Positions 55,603 to 63,591 of a DNA stretch of 64,000 nt are shown here, in pieces. The notes under the pieces were generated by a model, which was not told the DNA's origin, made no database searches, and saw only the letters and a program-made list of their open reading frames with translations. The position numbers and the translations under genes were made by a program. Position 1 is the stretch's first letter. The number at the start of each line of letters is the position of its first letter. Source of the DNA: a bacterium YEK0313 (GTDB lineage: Bacteria > Pseudomonadota > Alphaproteobacteria > Rhizobiales > Phreatobacteraceae). Location of the stretch: NCBI GenBank assembly GCA_000751295.2, contig CCMO02000001.1:917501-981500 (forward strand), in the 5' to 3' direction.

Positions 55603-57369
55603 TTAGCGAGTGGACGCTATGATCTGCCTCCGTTGCCGGGTCGCATCGGCATCCAGTTCGCCGGCTTGATCGAGAACGACGCCGTAGGCTTCGGCTGCAT
55701 GGGCCGGTGTCACATAGCCGGCTTCGATATCCGCCAGCACGCGCTCGATCTCGCGTTCGTGCGGCGGCCCGTAGCCGCCGCCGCCGCCCGAGGCTACGCG
55801 CAGGCGGTCGCCTGCCTCGAACGCAAAACGCCCCTTCCAGGCGTGCGATGATCCGCCGTCTTTCCTGATAATCTCCACGTAGCAGGCAAGGCCGGGTTGG
55901 CCTCCGGCGATCCCCCATGGCGGACACTGACCGCGCTCGAACTGAAGATTGACGCTGCAGGGCGCAGTGACCCGATAGACTTTTTCAACACCAAGCCCAC
56001 CGCGGCGCCGGCCCGCGCCACCGCTGTCCGGGCGCAGTTCCTTCGACAGGAGCAGGAACGGATAGAGCGCCTCCTGCATCTCGGCGGGAATGTCGGGCAC
56101 GTCGCCATGGGCGTTCGAACGCAGCGGAAAGGCGCCGTCCTCGTCGGCCGTGGCGCCCCAGCCGCCCGTCGCCGTGTCGAGATTGGCGAACAGTTCGCCG
56201 CTGCGCGGCAGGCGGCCGAAGAAGGAATGCACGCCATAGGTGCCGTGGTGGGCGGCCGCGACATGATCCGGCAGGGCCTCGCCGAGCGCCTTCAGGATGG
56301 TGTCGACGACCGTCGGGATGGTGTTGCCGGAGCCGCCGATCGGCGCGTCCGCGCTGGCGGTGAGGAAGGTGCCGTCGGGCGCCTCGACCTCCAGGAGGTC
56401 GAAGTCGCCCTGGTTCACCGGCTCCTGCGGCGTCAGCACATATTTTGCCGCGATGCGGGCGGCGGCGACCGCGCCGCCATTGCGGCCGGCATTCGAGGGC
56501 CCGGCCATCTGCGGGCCGAGGCCGGAGAGGTCGACCGTCATGCGCCCGTCGGCGGCGCGCACCGCGACGCGGATCGGCACGCGCACCCCCTTCTCGCCGT
56601 CGAGGAAGCTCTCGGCGACATGCAGGCCCGGCTTCGCCCCGGCGATCACGGCGGCGGCGGCGGCCCGCGCCTGCGCGCGCATGGTCGCAAGCGTCGCCCC
56701 CACCAGCGGCGCGCCCCTGCGCCGCAGGATGTCCAGCATGAGATCGCGCCCGAGCAGGCAGCCGGCAAGCTGCGCCTCGAGATCGCCGAGGAGAAGGCGC
56801 GGAAAGCGGCTGTTGGCCGCGCAGAGCCGGAAGACGTCGTCGATCCGCCGCCCCCGGTCGAGCAGGCGCATGCAGGGCAGCTGCAGGCCTTCCTGCCAGA
56901 CGTCGGTGGTCTCCGTGCCGGTGCTGGAACCGGGGGTCGATCCGCCGACATCGATCCAGTGGACGAGGACGCAGAAAAAGCCGAGCAGCGGGCCGTTGGC
57001 CTCGCCGCCCTCGCGGACGGGCGTGAGCAGGACCACATTGTTGAGGTGCTGGCCGAGCGTCGCCGGCGAGTTGGTCAGCACGGCGTCGCCGTGCAGGAGC
57101 GTCTCGGCGCCGTGGATCGCGAGCGCCTCGCGCACGCCGGTGCCGAGCGCATTGGCGACGAAGATCGGCAGGCTGCCGCGCGACTGGGCGACCAGCGCGC
57201 CCTCCGCATCGACCAGCCCGACCGAATAGTCCTTGTATTCCTGGACGAGCGGGCTGAAGGCGCTGCGCTCGATATTGCGCTCGATCTGGTTCGGGATCGA
57301 CAGGATTTCGTGGCGCAGGATCTCGATCTCGATCGGATCGGAGCCGGCTTCGGCGAGGGCATCGCTCAT
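55603..57369 (-). CDS. Hydantoinase B/oxoprolinase family protein
   Basis: A 588-aa HyuB-type subunit. Conserved parts are EILRHEILSIPNQIERN near residue 17, the glycine-rich central segment and the C-terminal SGGGGGYGPPHER near residue 540. With HyuA it forms an ATP-dependent ring-opening enzyme (N-methylhydantoinase, 5-oxoprolinase) or a related carboxylase (acetone, acetophenone); the true substrate is unknown. The ATG overlaps the hyuA stop (ATGA), giving translational coupling. Codon use is host-like except near its 3' end, where it becomes more mixed. Confidence 0.92.
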   Translation of the reverse strand: MSDALAEAGSDPIEIEILRHEILSIPNQIERNIERSAFSPLVQEYKDYSVGLVDAEGALVAQSRGSLPIFVANALGTGVREALAIHGAETLLHGDAVLTNSPATLGQHLNNVVLLTPVREGGEANGPLLGFFCVLVHWIDVGGSTPGSSTGTETTDVWQEGLQLPCMRLLDRGRRIDDVFRLCAANSRFPRLLLGDLEAQLAGCLLGRDLMLDILRRRGAPLVGATLATMRAQARAAAAAVIAGAKPGLHVAESFLDGEKGVRVPIRVAVRAADGRMTVDLSGLGPQMAGPSNAGRNGGAVAAARIAAKYVLTPQEPVNQGDFDLLEVEAPDGTFLTASADAPIGGSGNTIPTVVDTILKALGEALPDHVAAAHHGTYGVHSFFGRLPRSGELFANLDTATGGWGATADEDGAFPLRSNAHGDVPDIPAEMQEALYPFLLLSKELRPDSGGAGRRRGGLGVEKVYRVTAPCSVNLQFERGQCPPWGIAGGQPGLACYVEIIRKDGGSSHAWKGRFAFEAGDRLRVASGGGGGYGPPHEREIERVLADIEAGYVTPAHAAEAYGVVLDQAGELDADATRQRRQIIASTR

Positions 57370-59441
57370 GATGAGGCTTCTCGATCCTGTCCGATGGAAA
57401 TGGTGATCTCGCCGAGCGCGCCGACGACGGCCGTATCGCCCGCGCCGATCAGCAGGGTGGAGCTGTATTCCTCGACGACGGCCGGCCCGGCGATCGCAAA
57501 GCCGACCGGCAGGTCGGCGCGGCGCCAGACCGGCGCGTCGACAAAGCCGCGCGAGCGCACATGCAGCCGCCGCGTCTGATGGCGCGGCGCCCGGTCCGCC
57601 GGCGCGGGCAGGACGGCGAGAGCCGACAGGGCCGGACGCGGCGCATCGCCCTGCGCGGTCACCCGCAGGCCCACCACTTCGGGCGAGAAATCCTGGCCGA
57701 GGACACGTCCGAACCGCTTGGCATAGGCCGCCTCGAAGGCGGCGCGCAGCGTCTCCGCAGACGGGGCGCCGTCGAAGCCGACCGTGACGGTATGGCGCTG
57801 GCCGCGATAGCGCATGTCGGCCTGCCAGGCGAACGTCGCCGGCTCGCTGCCGAATTCGCGCGCCGCGGCCTGCCGCGCCTCGCTTTCCAGCTCCCGGTGC
57901 ACCTCGGCCAGCGCCGCCATGCCCTCCGCCGAGAGATCGGCGACGAGGGTGCGGGCAAGATCGATGCGCGCCTGGGCCAGCAGCATGCCGACGGCCGAGA
58001 AATTGCCCGGCTGGGGCGGCACGACCACGGTGCGGATGCCGAGCTGACGCGCGAGTTCCGCGCCGAAGATCGGGCCGCCGCCACCGAACACCAGCAGCGC
58101 GAAGTCGCGCACGTCATGACCGCGCGCGACCGTGATCTCCTTGATCGCGCCGGCCATCAGCGTCGTCGCGAGATCGAGGACGCCGCGTGCGACACGCGTC
58201 GTGGCCGCGGCGTCGCGGCCATAGCCGAGCGGTTCGCCGACGCGCTCGCCGATGGCGCGGAGGGCTGCGTCGCGGTCGAGCCGGAGCTGTCCGCCCAGGA
58301 ACGATCCGTGGCCGATGCGGCCGAGCGCGAGATTGGCGTCGGTGACGGTCGGCTCCACGCCGCCGCGGCCGAAGCAGGCCGGCCCCGGCTCCGAGCCGGC
58401 GCTCTCCGGGCCGACACGCAGCCGGCCCTGGGCATCGACCCAGGCGATCGAGCCGCCGCCGGCGCCGACCTCGACGATGTCGAGCACCGGGCTGCGGATG
58501 GGGAAACCCTGTTCGTAGCCGCCGACCCAATAGGTCTGCTGCACGTCGAACTCGCCCTTCTCGACCAGCGCGCATTTGGCCGTGGTGCCGCCCATGTCGA
58601 AGGCGACGACCCGTTCGAGGCCGAGGCTGCGGGCATATTCGGACGCGGCGATCACGCCGCCGATCGGGCCGGACTCGACCAGCGAGACCGGCCGCCCGAC
58701 GGATGCCTCGAACGGCATGATGCCGCCGTTCGAACCCATCATGGCGAAGCTGCCGGCAAACCCTTCGCGGGCGAGCCGTGTCGAGAAGCCCTCGACATAG
58801 CGGGCGATGGCCGGCCCGACATAGGCATTGGCGGCAGCGGTGGAGGAGCGTTCGTATTCGAACCATTCGCGCGACAGCGCGGTCGCCGCCGTGACATAGA
58901 CACCCGGCAGACGCGCCGTCAGGAGCGCGGCGACGCGCTGTTCGTGCGCCGGATTGGCATAGGCGTTCAGCAGCGCGACCGCGACGGCCTCCACCTCGGC
59001 CGCCTTCAGCGCGGCGGCGAGCGCCTCGATCTCCTGCTCCGCCAGCGCCTCGATCACCGTTCCATCCGAACCGATGCGCTCGGTCACCTCGAAGCGCAGG
59101 GCCCTTGGTACCAGCGGCGGCTGGCGCCGGCGTTTGGTGTCGAAGGGCACCGGGCGGTTGCCGCGGCCGATCTCCAGGACGTCGCGAAAGCCGCGCGTCG
59201 CAACCAGCGCGACCCGCGCGCCGCGGCGCTGGAGGAAGGCGTTGATGACATGGGTCGTGCCGTGGCGAAGCCAGGCCGCCTCGGCCGCCGTCCCCTTCGC
59301 CTCCCCGATGCCGGCGACGACGCCATCGACCAGATCGCCATAGGTCGTCAGCGTCTTGCCGAAACGGATATGACCGGCCTCGGTGTCGTAGACGGTCACA
59401 TCGGTGAACGTCCCGCCAGTATCGGCGGTGATGAACTGCAC
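57366..59441 (-). CDS. Hydantoinase/oxoprolinase family protein, subunit A
   Basis: A 691-aa HyuA-type subunit of the ASKHA fold. The N-terminal phosphate-binding strand is TADTGGTFTDVTVYD (residues 5-19); a second phosphate loop is VVAFDMGGTTAKCAL near residue 283, and the adenosine region is LLVFGGGGPIFGAEL near 450. It should bind ATP and act with HyuB. The start is GTG 59441 preceded by GGGAGA. A LysR gene lies directly upstream on the same strand, and a 15-bp palindrome lies 86 bases before this start. Confidence 0.93.
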   Translation of the reverse strand: MQFITADTGGTFTDVTVYDTEAGHIRFGKTLTTYGDLVDGVVAGIGEAKGTAAEAAWLRHGTTHVINAFLQRRGARVALVATRGFRDVLEIGRGNRPVPFDTKRRRQPPLVPRALRFEVTERIGSDGTVIEALAEQEIEALAAALKAAEVEAVAVALLNAYANPAHEQRVAALLTARLPGVYVTAATALSREWFEYERSSTAAANAYVGPAIARYVEGFSTRLAREGFAGSFAMMGSNGGIMPFEASVGRPVSLVESGPIGGVIAASEYARSLGLERVVAFDMGGTTAKCALVEKGEFDVQQTYWVGGYEQGFPIRSPVLDIVEVGAGGGSIAWVDAQGRLRVGPESAGSEPGPACFGRGGVEPTVTDANLALGRIGHGSFLGGQLRLDRDAALRAIGERVGEPLGYGRDAAATTRVARGVLDLATTLMAGAIKEITVARGHDVRDFALLVFGGGGPIFGAELARQLGIRTVVVPPQPGNFSAVGMLLAQARIDLARTLVADLSAEGMAALAEVHRELESEARQAAAREFGSEPATFAWQADMRYRGQRHTVTVGFDGAPSAETLRAAFEAAYAKRFGRVLGQDFSPEVVGLRVTAQGDAPRPALSALAVLPAPADRAPRHQTRRLHVRSRGFVDAPVWRRADLPVGFAIAGPAVVEEYSSTLLIGAGDTAVVGALGEITISIGQDREASS

Positions 59442-59527
59442 CTAGCGTCTCCCTGATCATTTTTGTCTTGATCAAAGAGTGCCTAGGGGCCGGATGTGCG
59501 AATAGGCGCGAGCTCGGACACTTGTCA

Positions 59528-59542
59528 GTGCAGAATCTGCAC
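59528..59542. promoter_or_regulatory. Candidate LysR operator upstream of hyuA
   Basis: GTGCAGA-A-TCTGCAC is a perfect 7-bp dyad containing TGCAGAATCTGCA, which fits the LysR T-N11-A box. It lies between the end of the LysR gene and the hyuA start. A related site (10 of 13 bases) lies at 60504-60516 before the LysR gene. Confidence 0.6.
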
Positions 59543-59556
59543 GACTGCCGGATAGC

Positions 59557-60471
59557 TCAAGGCGACATCCGACGGTGGAGCAGAAGCAGTTCCCGTGCGA
59601 TGTGATCCGCCAGAAGCCGCGTGCGCAGCGGCACCGCTCGGTGGGCCAGGAGCACCCACATGGCCGGCGGATCGCCGTCGGGATAGACGCACTTGAGGTG
59701 CGGAAGAAGTTCGACAAGGTCGCCGGCTGCAATGGCCTCATGGACCAACTCGTCGGCGAGGCGCGCAATGCCAAGCCCACCCTTGGCGAGAGCCACGAGC
59801 AGCGTCCAGCTATCGCAGGATATGTGCGATTTGATCCGTTCGGAATGCACGCTCTGGTCGGCCGCTTCGAACGCCCACTCGGAGGGCTCGCTGACCGTCT
59901 GCGTCAAACACAGATGGCGTGAAAGATCAGCCGGCGTCTGCGGTACAGGATGGCCGGCAAGATAGGCGGGAGAAGCGACGAGCCGCCGCCGGTACTCGAA
60001 CACGCGCCGGCCAACGAGATTGGCGTCCGGCCTCCTGCCGGCATGCATCGCCAGATCGCAAGCACCATCGAGCAGGCGAGCGGGTTCTTGGGCGATTGAA
60101 ATCGCAACGCGCACATCCGGCTGGCGTATGGCGAAGCTCGCCAGGATCGTGGGCAGGTAGGCCGCCGCCGCGTAGTCGTTGGTCGCCAGCCGGACGAGCC
60201 CGGAGGCTTGCCCCTGCATGGCGCCGATCTCGTCGCGCATCTTGTTCCAGTCGAACAGCGCCGATCGGGCCCATGCCAGCAAAGCGATGCCGGCCTCGGT
60301 CGGAGCCAATGAACGTGTTGTCCTAAGGATCAATTTTGCGCCAAAAGCCGCCTCGAGCGATGTGAGGCGCCGGCTCGCAAGCGACGGAGAAAGGCCAAAC
60401 TCCCGCGCTGCCGCAGCTATGCTGCCACGGTCGACTACTGTGCAGAACAGACGAAAAGCGTCGATATCCAT
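59557..60471 (-). CDS. LysR family transcriptional regulator
   Basis: A 304-aa LysR regulator with the N-terminal helix-turn-helix (FRLFCTVVDRGSIAAAAREF, residues 6-25; LASRRLTSLEAAFG) and a full effector-binding domain. It stops 116 bp before hyuA on the same strand, and matching palindromes precede both genes, so it probably regulates hyuAB and itself. Codon choice is very unlike the host's (many ACA, TTG, AAA, ATA and CTT codons), a sign of recent acquisition. Confidence 0.9.
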   Translation of the reverse strand: MDIDAFRLFCTVVDRGSIAAAAREFGLSPSLASRRLTSLEAAFGAKLILRTTRSLAPTEAGIALLAWARSALFDWNKMRDEIGAMQGQASGLVRLATNDYAAAAYLPTILASFAIRQPDVRVAISIAQEPARLLDGACDLAMHAGRRPDANLVGRRVFEYRRRLVASPAYLAGHPVPQTPADLSRHLCLTQTVSEPSEWAFEAADQSVHSERIKSHISCDSWTLLVALAKGGLGIARLADELVHEAIAAGDLVELLPHLKCVYPDGDPPAMWVLLAHRAVPLRTRLLADHIARELLLLHRRMSP

Positions 60472-60503
60472 GTGCCGCTTGCCAACGCATTCCTATGGAC
60501 ACT

Positions 60504-60516
60504 AGCAGATGCTGCA
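60504..60516. promoter_or_regulatory. Candidate autoregulatory LysR site
   Basis: AGCAGATGCTGCA lies 33 bases before the LysR ATG and matches 10 of 13 positions of the palindrome core upstream of hyuA. Confidence 0.45.
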
Positions 60517-60613
60517 CGTCGATATCGATCCCGGTGACAGCTGCGCCGGCTCTTGCCGCCCGGATGGCTGGCTCAAGCTCGGGAAAGCGGCAGCCGGCGG
60601 TCGCGGCAAGTGC

Positions 60614-60644
60614 TTGACCCGGCCCCTGGGACCGCCCCGATAAG
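60614..60644 (+). promoter_or_regulatory. Candidate MerR-type promoter
   Basis: TTGACC (60614-60619) and GATAAG (60639-60644) are separated by 19 bases, the overlong spacer typical of MerR-activated promoters. The quasi-palindrome GGCCCCTGGGACC (60621-60633) lies inside the spacer, where a MerR dimer would bind. Confidence 0.5.
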
Positions 60645-60672
60645 ACGTCGCCCACAACCGGCGAGGTGATTC

Positions 60673-61683
60673 ATGCGCCCGTCCCCCACCTTTTTCGGCC
60701 CGGCGGACGCCGCGCGGCGGCTCGGCGTCTCGGTCAAGGCCCTGCGGATCTACGAGCGGCACGGCCTGGTCGCGCCCGGCCGCACCGCCTCGGGCTGGCG
60801 CAGCTATGGTCCCGACGACATGGCCCGCCTGGCCGAGATCGCGGCGCTGCGCGCCCTTGGCCTCAGCCTCGGCCAGGTCGCGCGGGTGCTGGCCGGGGAG
60901 CCCCGCGACCTCGAACCGGCGCTCGCAGCCCACCAGGCCCGGCTGGAGGCCGAGGCCGGCGCTCTCTCCGCGGTCCTCGGGCGTGTCCGGGCCATCAGGG
61001 CCGGCCTTGCCCAGGGCCATTCGCCTGTCATCGGCGAGCTCGCCCGCCTTCTCGGCCCTGCCACGGCCGAGGCTCTCGCCTTCGACCTGCCCTGGCCCTG
61101 GGGCGGCGAGCGCTTCGTGCTGCGCGACATCAAGGCGCTGACCTATATCATCGGCCCGCGCGGCAGCGGCAAGACGCGGCTCGCCCAACGCATCGCCGAC
61201 GCCCTGCCCGGCGCCGTCTTCGTCGACCTCGACCGGGCCGCGGACGGTGCGGCCGCGGCGCGGATGCGGATAGCGGCCAATCCGGCGCTCGCCGCCAGGG
61301 TCGAAACGGCCCTCGCCTGGCTCGCCGAGGACGGCGCTGCGCCGAGCGACGCGCTCCTTGCGCTCATCGCCGCACTGGAGGCACGCGAATCGGCCTTCAT
61401 GGTCGTCGACATGGTCGAACAGGGGCTGGATCAGCCAAGCCAGGAGGCCCTGATCGCGCATCTGCGCCGCCGCGGCCCCGACCGCCGCCCGCTGTTCCTG
61501 ATGACGCGCTCCAACGCGATCCTCGACCTCGCGGCCGTGGGCGCCGACGAGGCGATTATCTTCTGCCCGGCCAATCACAGCCCGCCGACGCTGGTCGCGC
61601 CCCATCCCGGTGCACCGGGCTACGAGGCGGTCGCGACCTGCCTTGCCAGCCCCGACGTCAGGGCGCGGCTCGGAGCGGCCTAG
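60673..61683 (+). CDS. MerR-family regulator fused to a P-loop ATPase-like domain
   Basis: A 336-aa fusion. Residues 8-75 form a MerR winged helix (ADAARRLGVSVKALRIYERH), followed by a helical dimerisation segment to about 120. Residues 145-330 are a P-loop domain like a minimal ABC/OLD-type ATPase: Walker A GPRGSGKT at 161-168, a Walker-B-like VVDMVEQGLD at 244-253 where the usual DE is DM, and a sensor-like FLMTRSNAILD where a histidine (THS) is usual. No ABC signature motif is seen. It may bind ATP without hydrolysing it and act as a nucleotide-responsive regulator. GCGAGGTG precedes the ATG. Its target is unknown. Confidence 0.85.
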   Translation: MRPSPTFFGPADAARRLGVSVKALRIYERHGLVAPGRTASGWRSYGPDDMARLAEIAALRALGLSLGQVARVLAGEPRDLEPALAAHQARLEAEAGALSAVLGRVRAIRAGLAQGHSPVIGELARLLGPATAEALAFDLPWPWGGERFVLRDIKALTYIIGPRGSGKTRLAQRIADALPGAVFVDLDRAADGAAAARMRIAANPALAARVETALAWLAEDGAAPSDALLALIAALEARESAFMVVDMVEQGLDQPSQEALIAHLRRRGPDRRPLFLMTRSNAILDLAAVGADEAIIFCPANHSPPTLVAPHPGAPGYEAVATCLASPDVRARLGAA

Positions 61684-61743
61684 CCACGCATCGCGGCCCG
61701 ACGGAGCGCGCCGGAATTCGGCCTCGTCGTGAGCCGGCTTCGC

Positions 61744-63321
61744 TCAGGCGCGCTCGACGTCCCAGAACATCGGATAGGACGACTGCGGCAGGTTGCTGAG
61801 ATTGGTTCGGTAGCCCGCGGGGATGGTGAACTGGCCCCACATGACGCAGGGCGTGAGCTCGTAGGCGACCTTCTGGATCTCCTCGGCGATCCGTTTGCGC
61901 CCGGCCTGATCTTCCGCGCGGCTGAAGGCCTTGAGGAGGTCCGGCACCCGCGCGTCGCACGACCAGCCGGGATAGTCCTCGCAGGTCGAGGCGATATAGA
62001 AATGATTGAGCGGGGAGATCATGTCCGTGCCGTTCGAATAGACGGGGAACAGCGACCAGCCGTCCTTTTTGACGCGCCGGGCGAGCACCGTGCCCCAGTC
62101 CATCGTCTGCTCGTCGACGGTGAAGCCGGCATTCTTCATGTTCTGCGCCAGCACCTGCGCCGCGGTCTGGCTGATCGAGCCGGCGACCTCCAGGATGACG
62201 ACCGGCTCGCCGGCATAGCTCGTCGCCTTCAGCGCAGCCTTCGCCGCCGCGATGTCCAGCCCGGCAGCCTCCGCGCCGGCGGCGCTCGACAGCGGCGCAT
62301 CGCACATCCAGAAGGACGGACACTGGGCCGCGTGAAACTCGGCGGGAACGCCTATGGCCGACAGGATCGACGGCTGATCGACGAGCTTCCAGAGCACCCG
62401 CCGCACCGCCGGATCGTCGAACGGCGGGAATGCATGGTTGAGCCGGAAATTGCCCTGGAACTGGTGGATGCCGCCGATGCTCAAAAGCTTGACGTTGCGC
62501 GCGCGGCGCAGCAGCGGCAGGGCGTCGAAGGGCAGATATTGCATATAGTCGATCTCGCCCCTGATGAGGGCGTTCGCGCCGGTCATCTGGTCGGGCATGA
62601 CGCGCAGGTCGAGCCGGTCGACCTTGACCGCACGGCCGCCGGCCAGGAAATCGGCGGGCTCGGCGCGCGGGACATAGTCCGGGTTGCGCTCCAGGATCAT
62701 GGAGTTGCCGGACTTCCAGAGATCGGCGCGGAAGCGGAACGGGCCGGAGCCGACGGGCGGTACCGTGATGCGCTGGTCGCCGGGCGTCGAGGCGAAGCGC
62801 ATCGGCATCATCACCGGCAGCGGCGCGTTCGCCTTGCCGAGCGCCTGGAGCATCAGGGGGAACGGCTCTTTGAGCGCGATCGAGAAGGTCGTGTCGTCCT
62901 TTGCCGCCATCGCGGCCGTCGCGGCCCGCAGCATGCGGCCGATGGCATCGCGCGGCGCCCAGCGATTGATCGAGGCGACGCATTCGGCCGCGGTGACCGG
63001 CGCGCCGTCGTGCCATTTCAGGCCGTCGCGCAGGGTGAAGGTCCAGGTCAGCCTGTCGGGCGAGGTTTCGTAGCGCGCCACCATCTGTGGCTGGATCTCG
63101 CCCTTGCCGTCCATCGCGAACAGCGTGTCGAAGATGTGGTAGCCGAAGGTTCGCGTGATCGCGGCCGTCGTGAAATGCGGGTCGAAGATCACGACCTCGG
63201 ATTCCAGCACCACCGTCAGCGACGTCTCGGCACGTGCCCCGTGGGGCCGGATGATGCCGGCGGCGGCGACAAGGCCCATGCCGGCGAGCGCGTTCCTGCG
63301 GGTCAAGGTCGTCAAGGCCAT
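61744..63321 (-). CDS. ABC transporter substrate-binding protein, family 5
   Basis: A 525-aa periplasmic binding protein of the SBP_bac_5 type (peptide/nickel/opine). A signal peptide with twin arginines (TRRNALAGMG, residues 7-16) ends near ARAET at residue 31. The mature protein carries TWTFTLRDGLKWHDGAPVTA near residue 92 and VGSGPFRF near 195. The permease and ATPase genes are not in the window. ATG 63321 with GAGGG upstream begins the signal peptide; the frame upstream is non-coding. It is divergent from an amidase gene, which suggests uptake of an amide or peptide-like compound. Confidence 0.9.
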   Translation of the reverse strand: MALTTLTRRNALAGMGLVAAAGIIRPHGARAETSLTVVLESEVVIFDPHFTTAAITRTFGYHIFDTLFAMDGKGEIQPQMVARYETSPDRLTWTFTLRDGLKWHDGAPVTAAECVASINRWAPRDAIGRMLRAATAAMAAKDDTTFSIALKEPFPLMLQALGKANAPLPVMMPMRFASTPGDQRITVPPVGSGPFRFRADLWKSGNSMILERNPDYVPRAEPADFLAGGRAVKVDRLDLRVMPDQMTGANALIRGEIDYMQYLPFDALPLLRRARNVKLLSIGGIHQFQGNFRLNHAFPPFDDPAVRRVLWKLVDQPSILSAIGVPAEFHAAQCPSFWMCDAPLSSAAGAEAAGLDIAAAKAALKATSYAGEPVVILEVAGSISQTAAQVLAQNMKNAGFTVDEQTMDWGTVLARRVKKDGWSLFPVYSNGTDMISPLNHFYIASTCEDYPGWSCDARVPDLLKAFSRAEDQAGRKRIAEEIQKVAYELTPCVMWGQFTIPAGYRTNLSNLPQSSYPMFWDVERA

Positions 63322-63591
63322 GGCACTGCCCTCGCTTGCATGATGAGGCCGGAGAAGCCGGCCCGCGCCGCCTGGAGGATGCACGTCGACAGGTCCCGGC
63401 AGGTTAGCCGGGCAGCCGGGCCGCGCAATCGGCCTGCATCGAATTTTCTTCTCCCAAGGGCTCCTTTTGAAGAATGCAGACCTGCAGCGGCGGCGGCTGG
63501 ACCGACGGAATGGCCCGCCGCATGATCCCGGCTGCTGGGCATGACAGGCGCATGCCGCACTCCGCCGCCGCGCTCGGCGCCGCGGCCCGCC

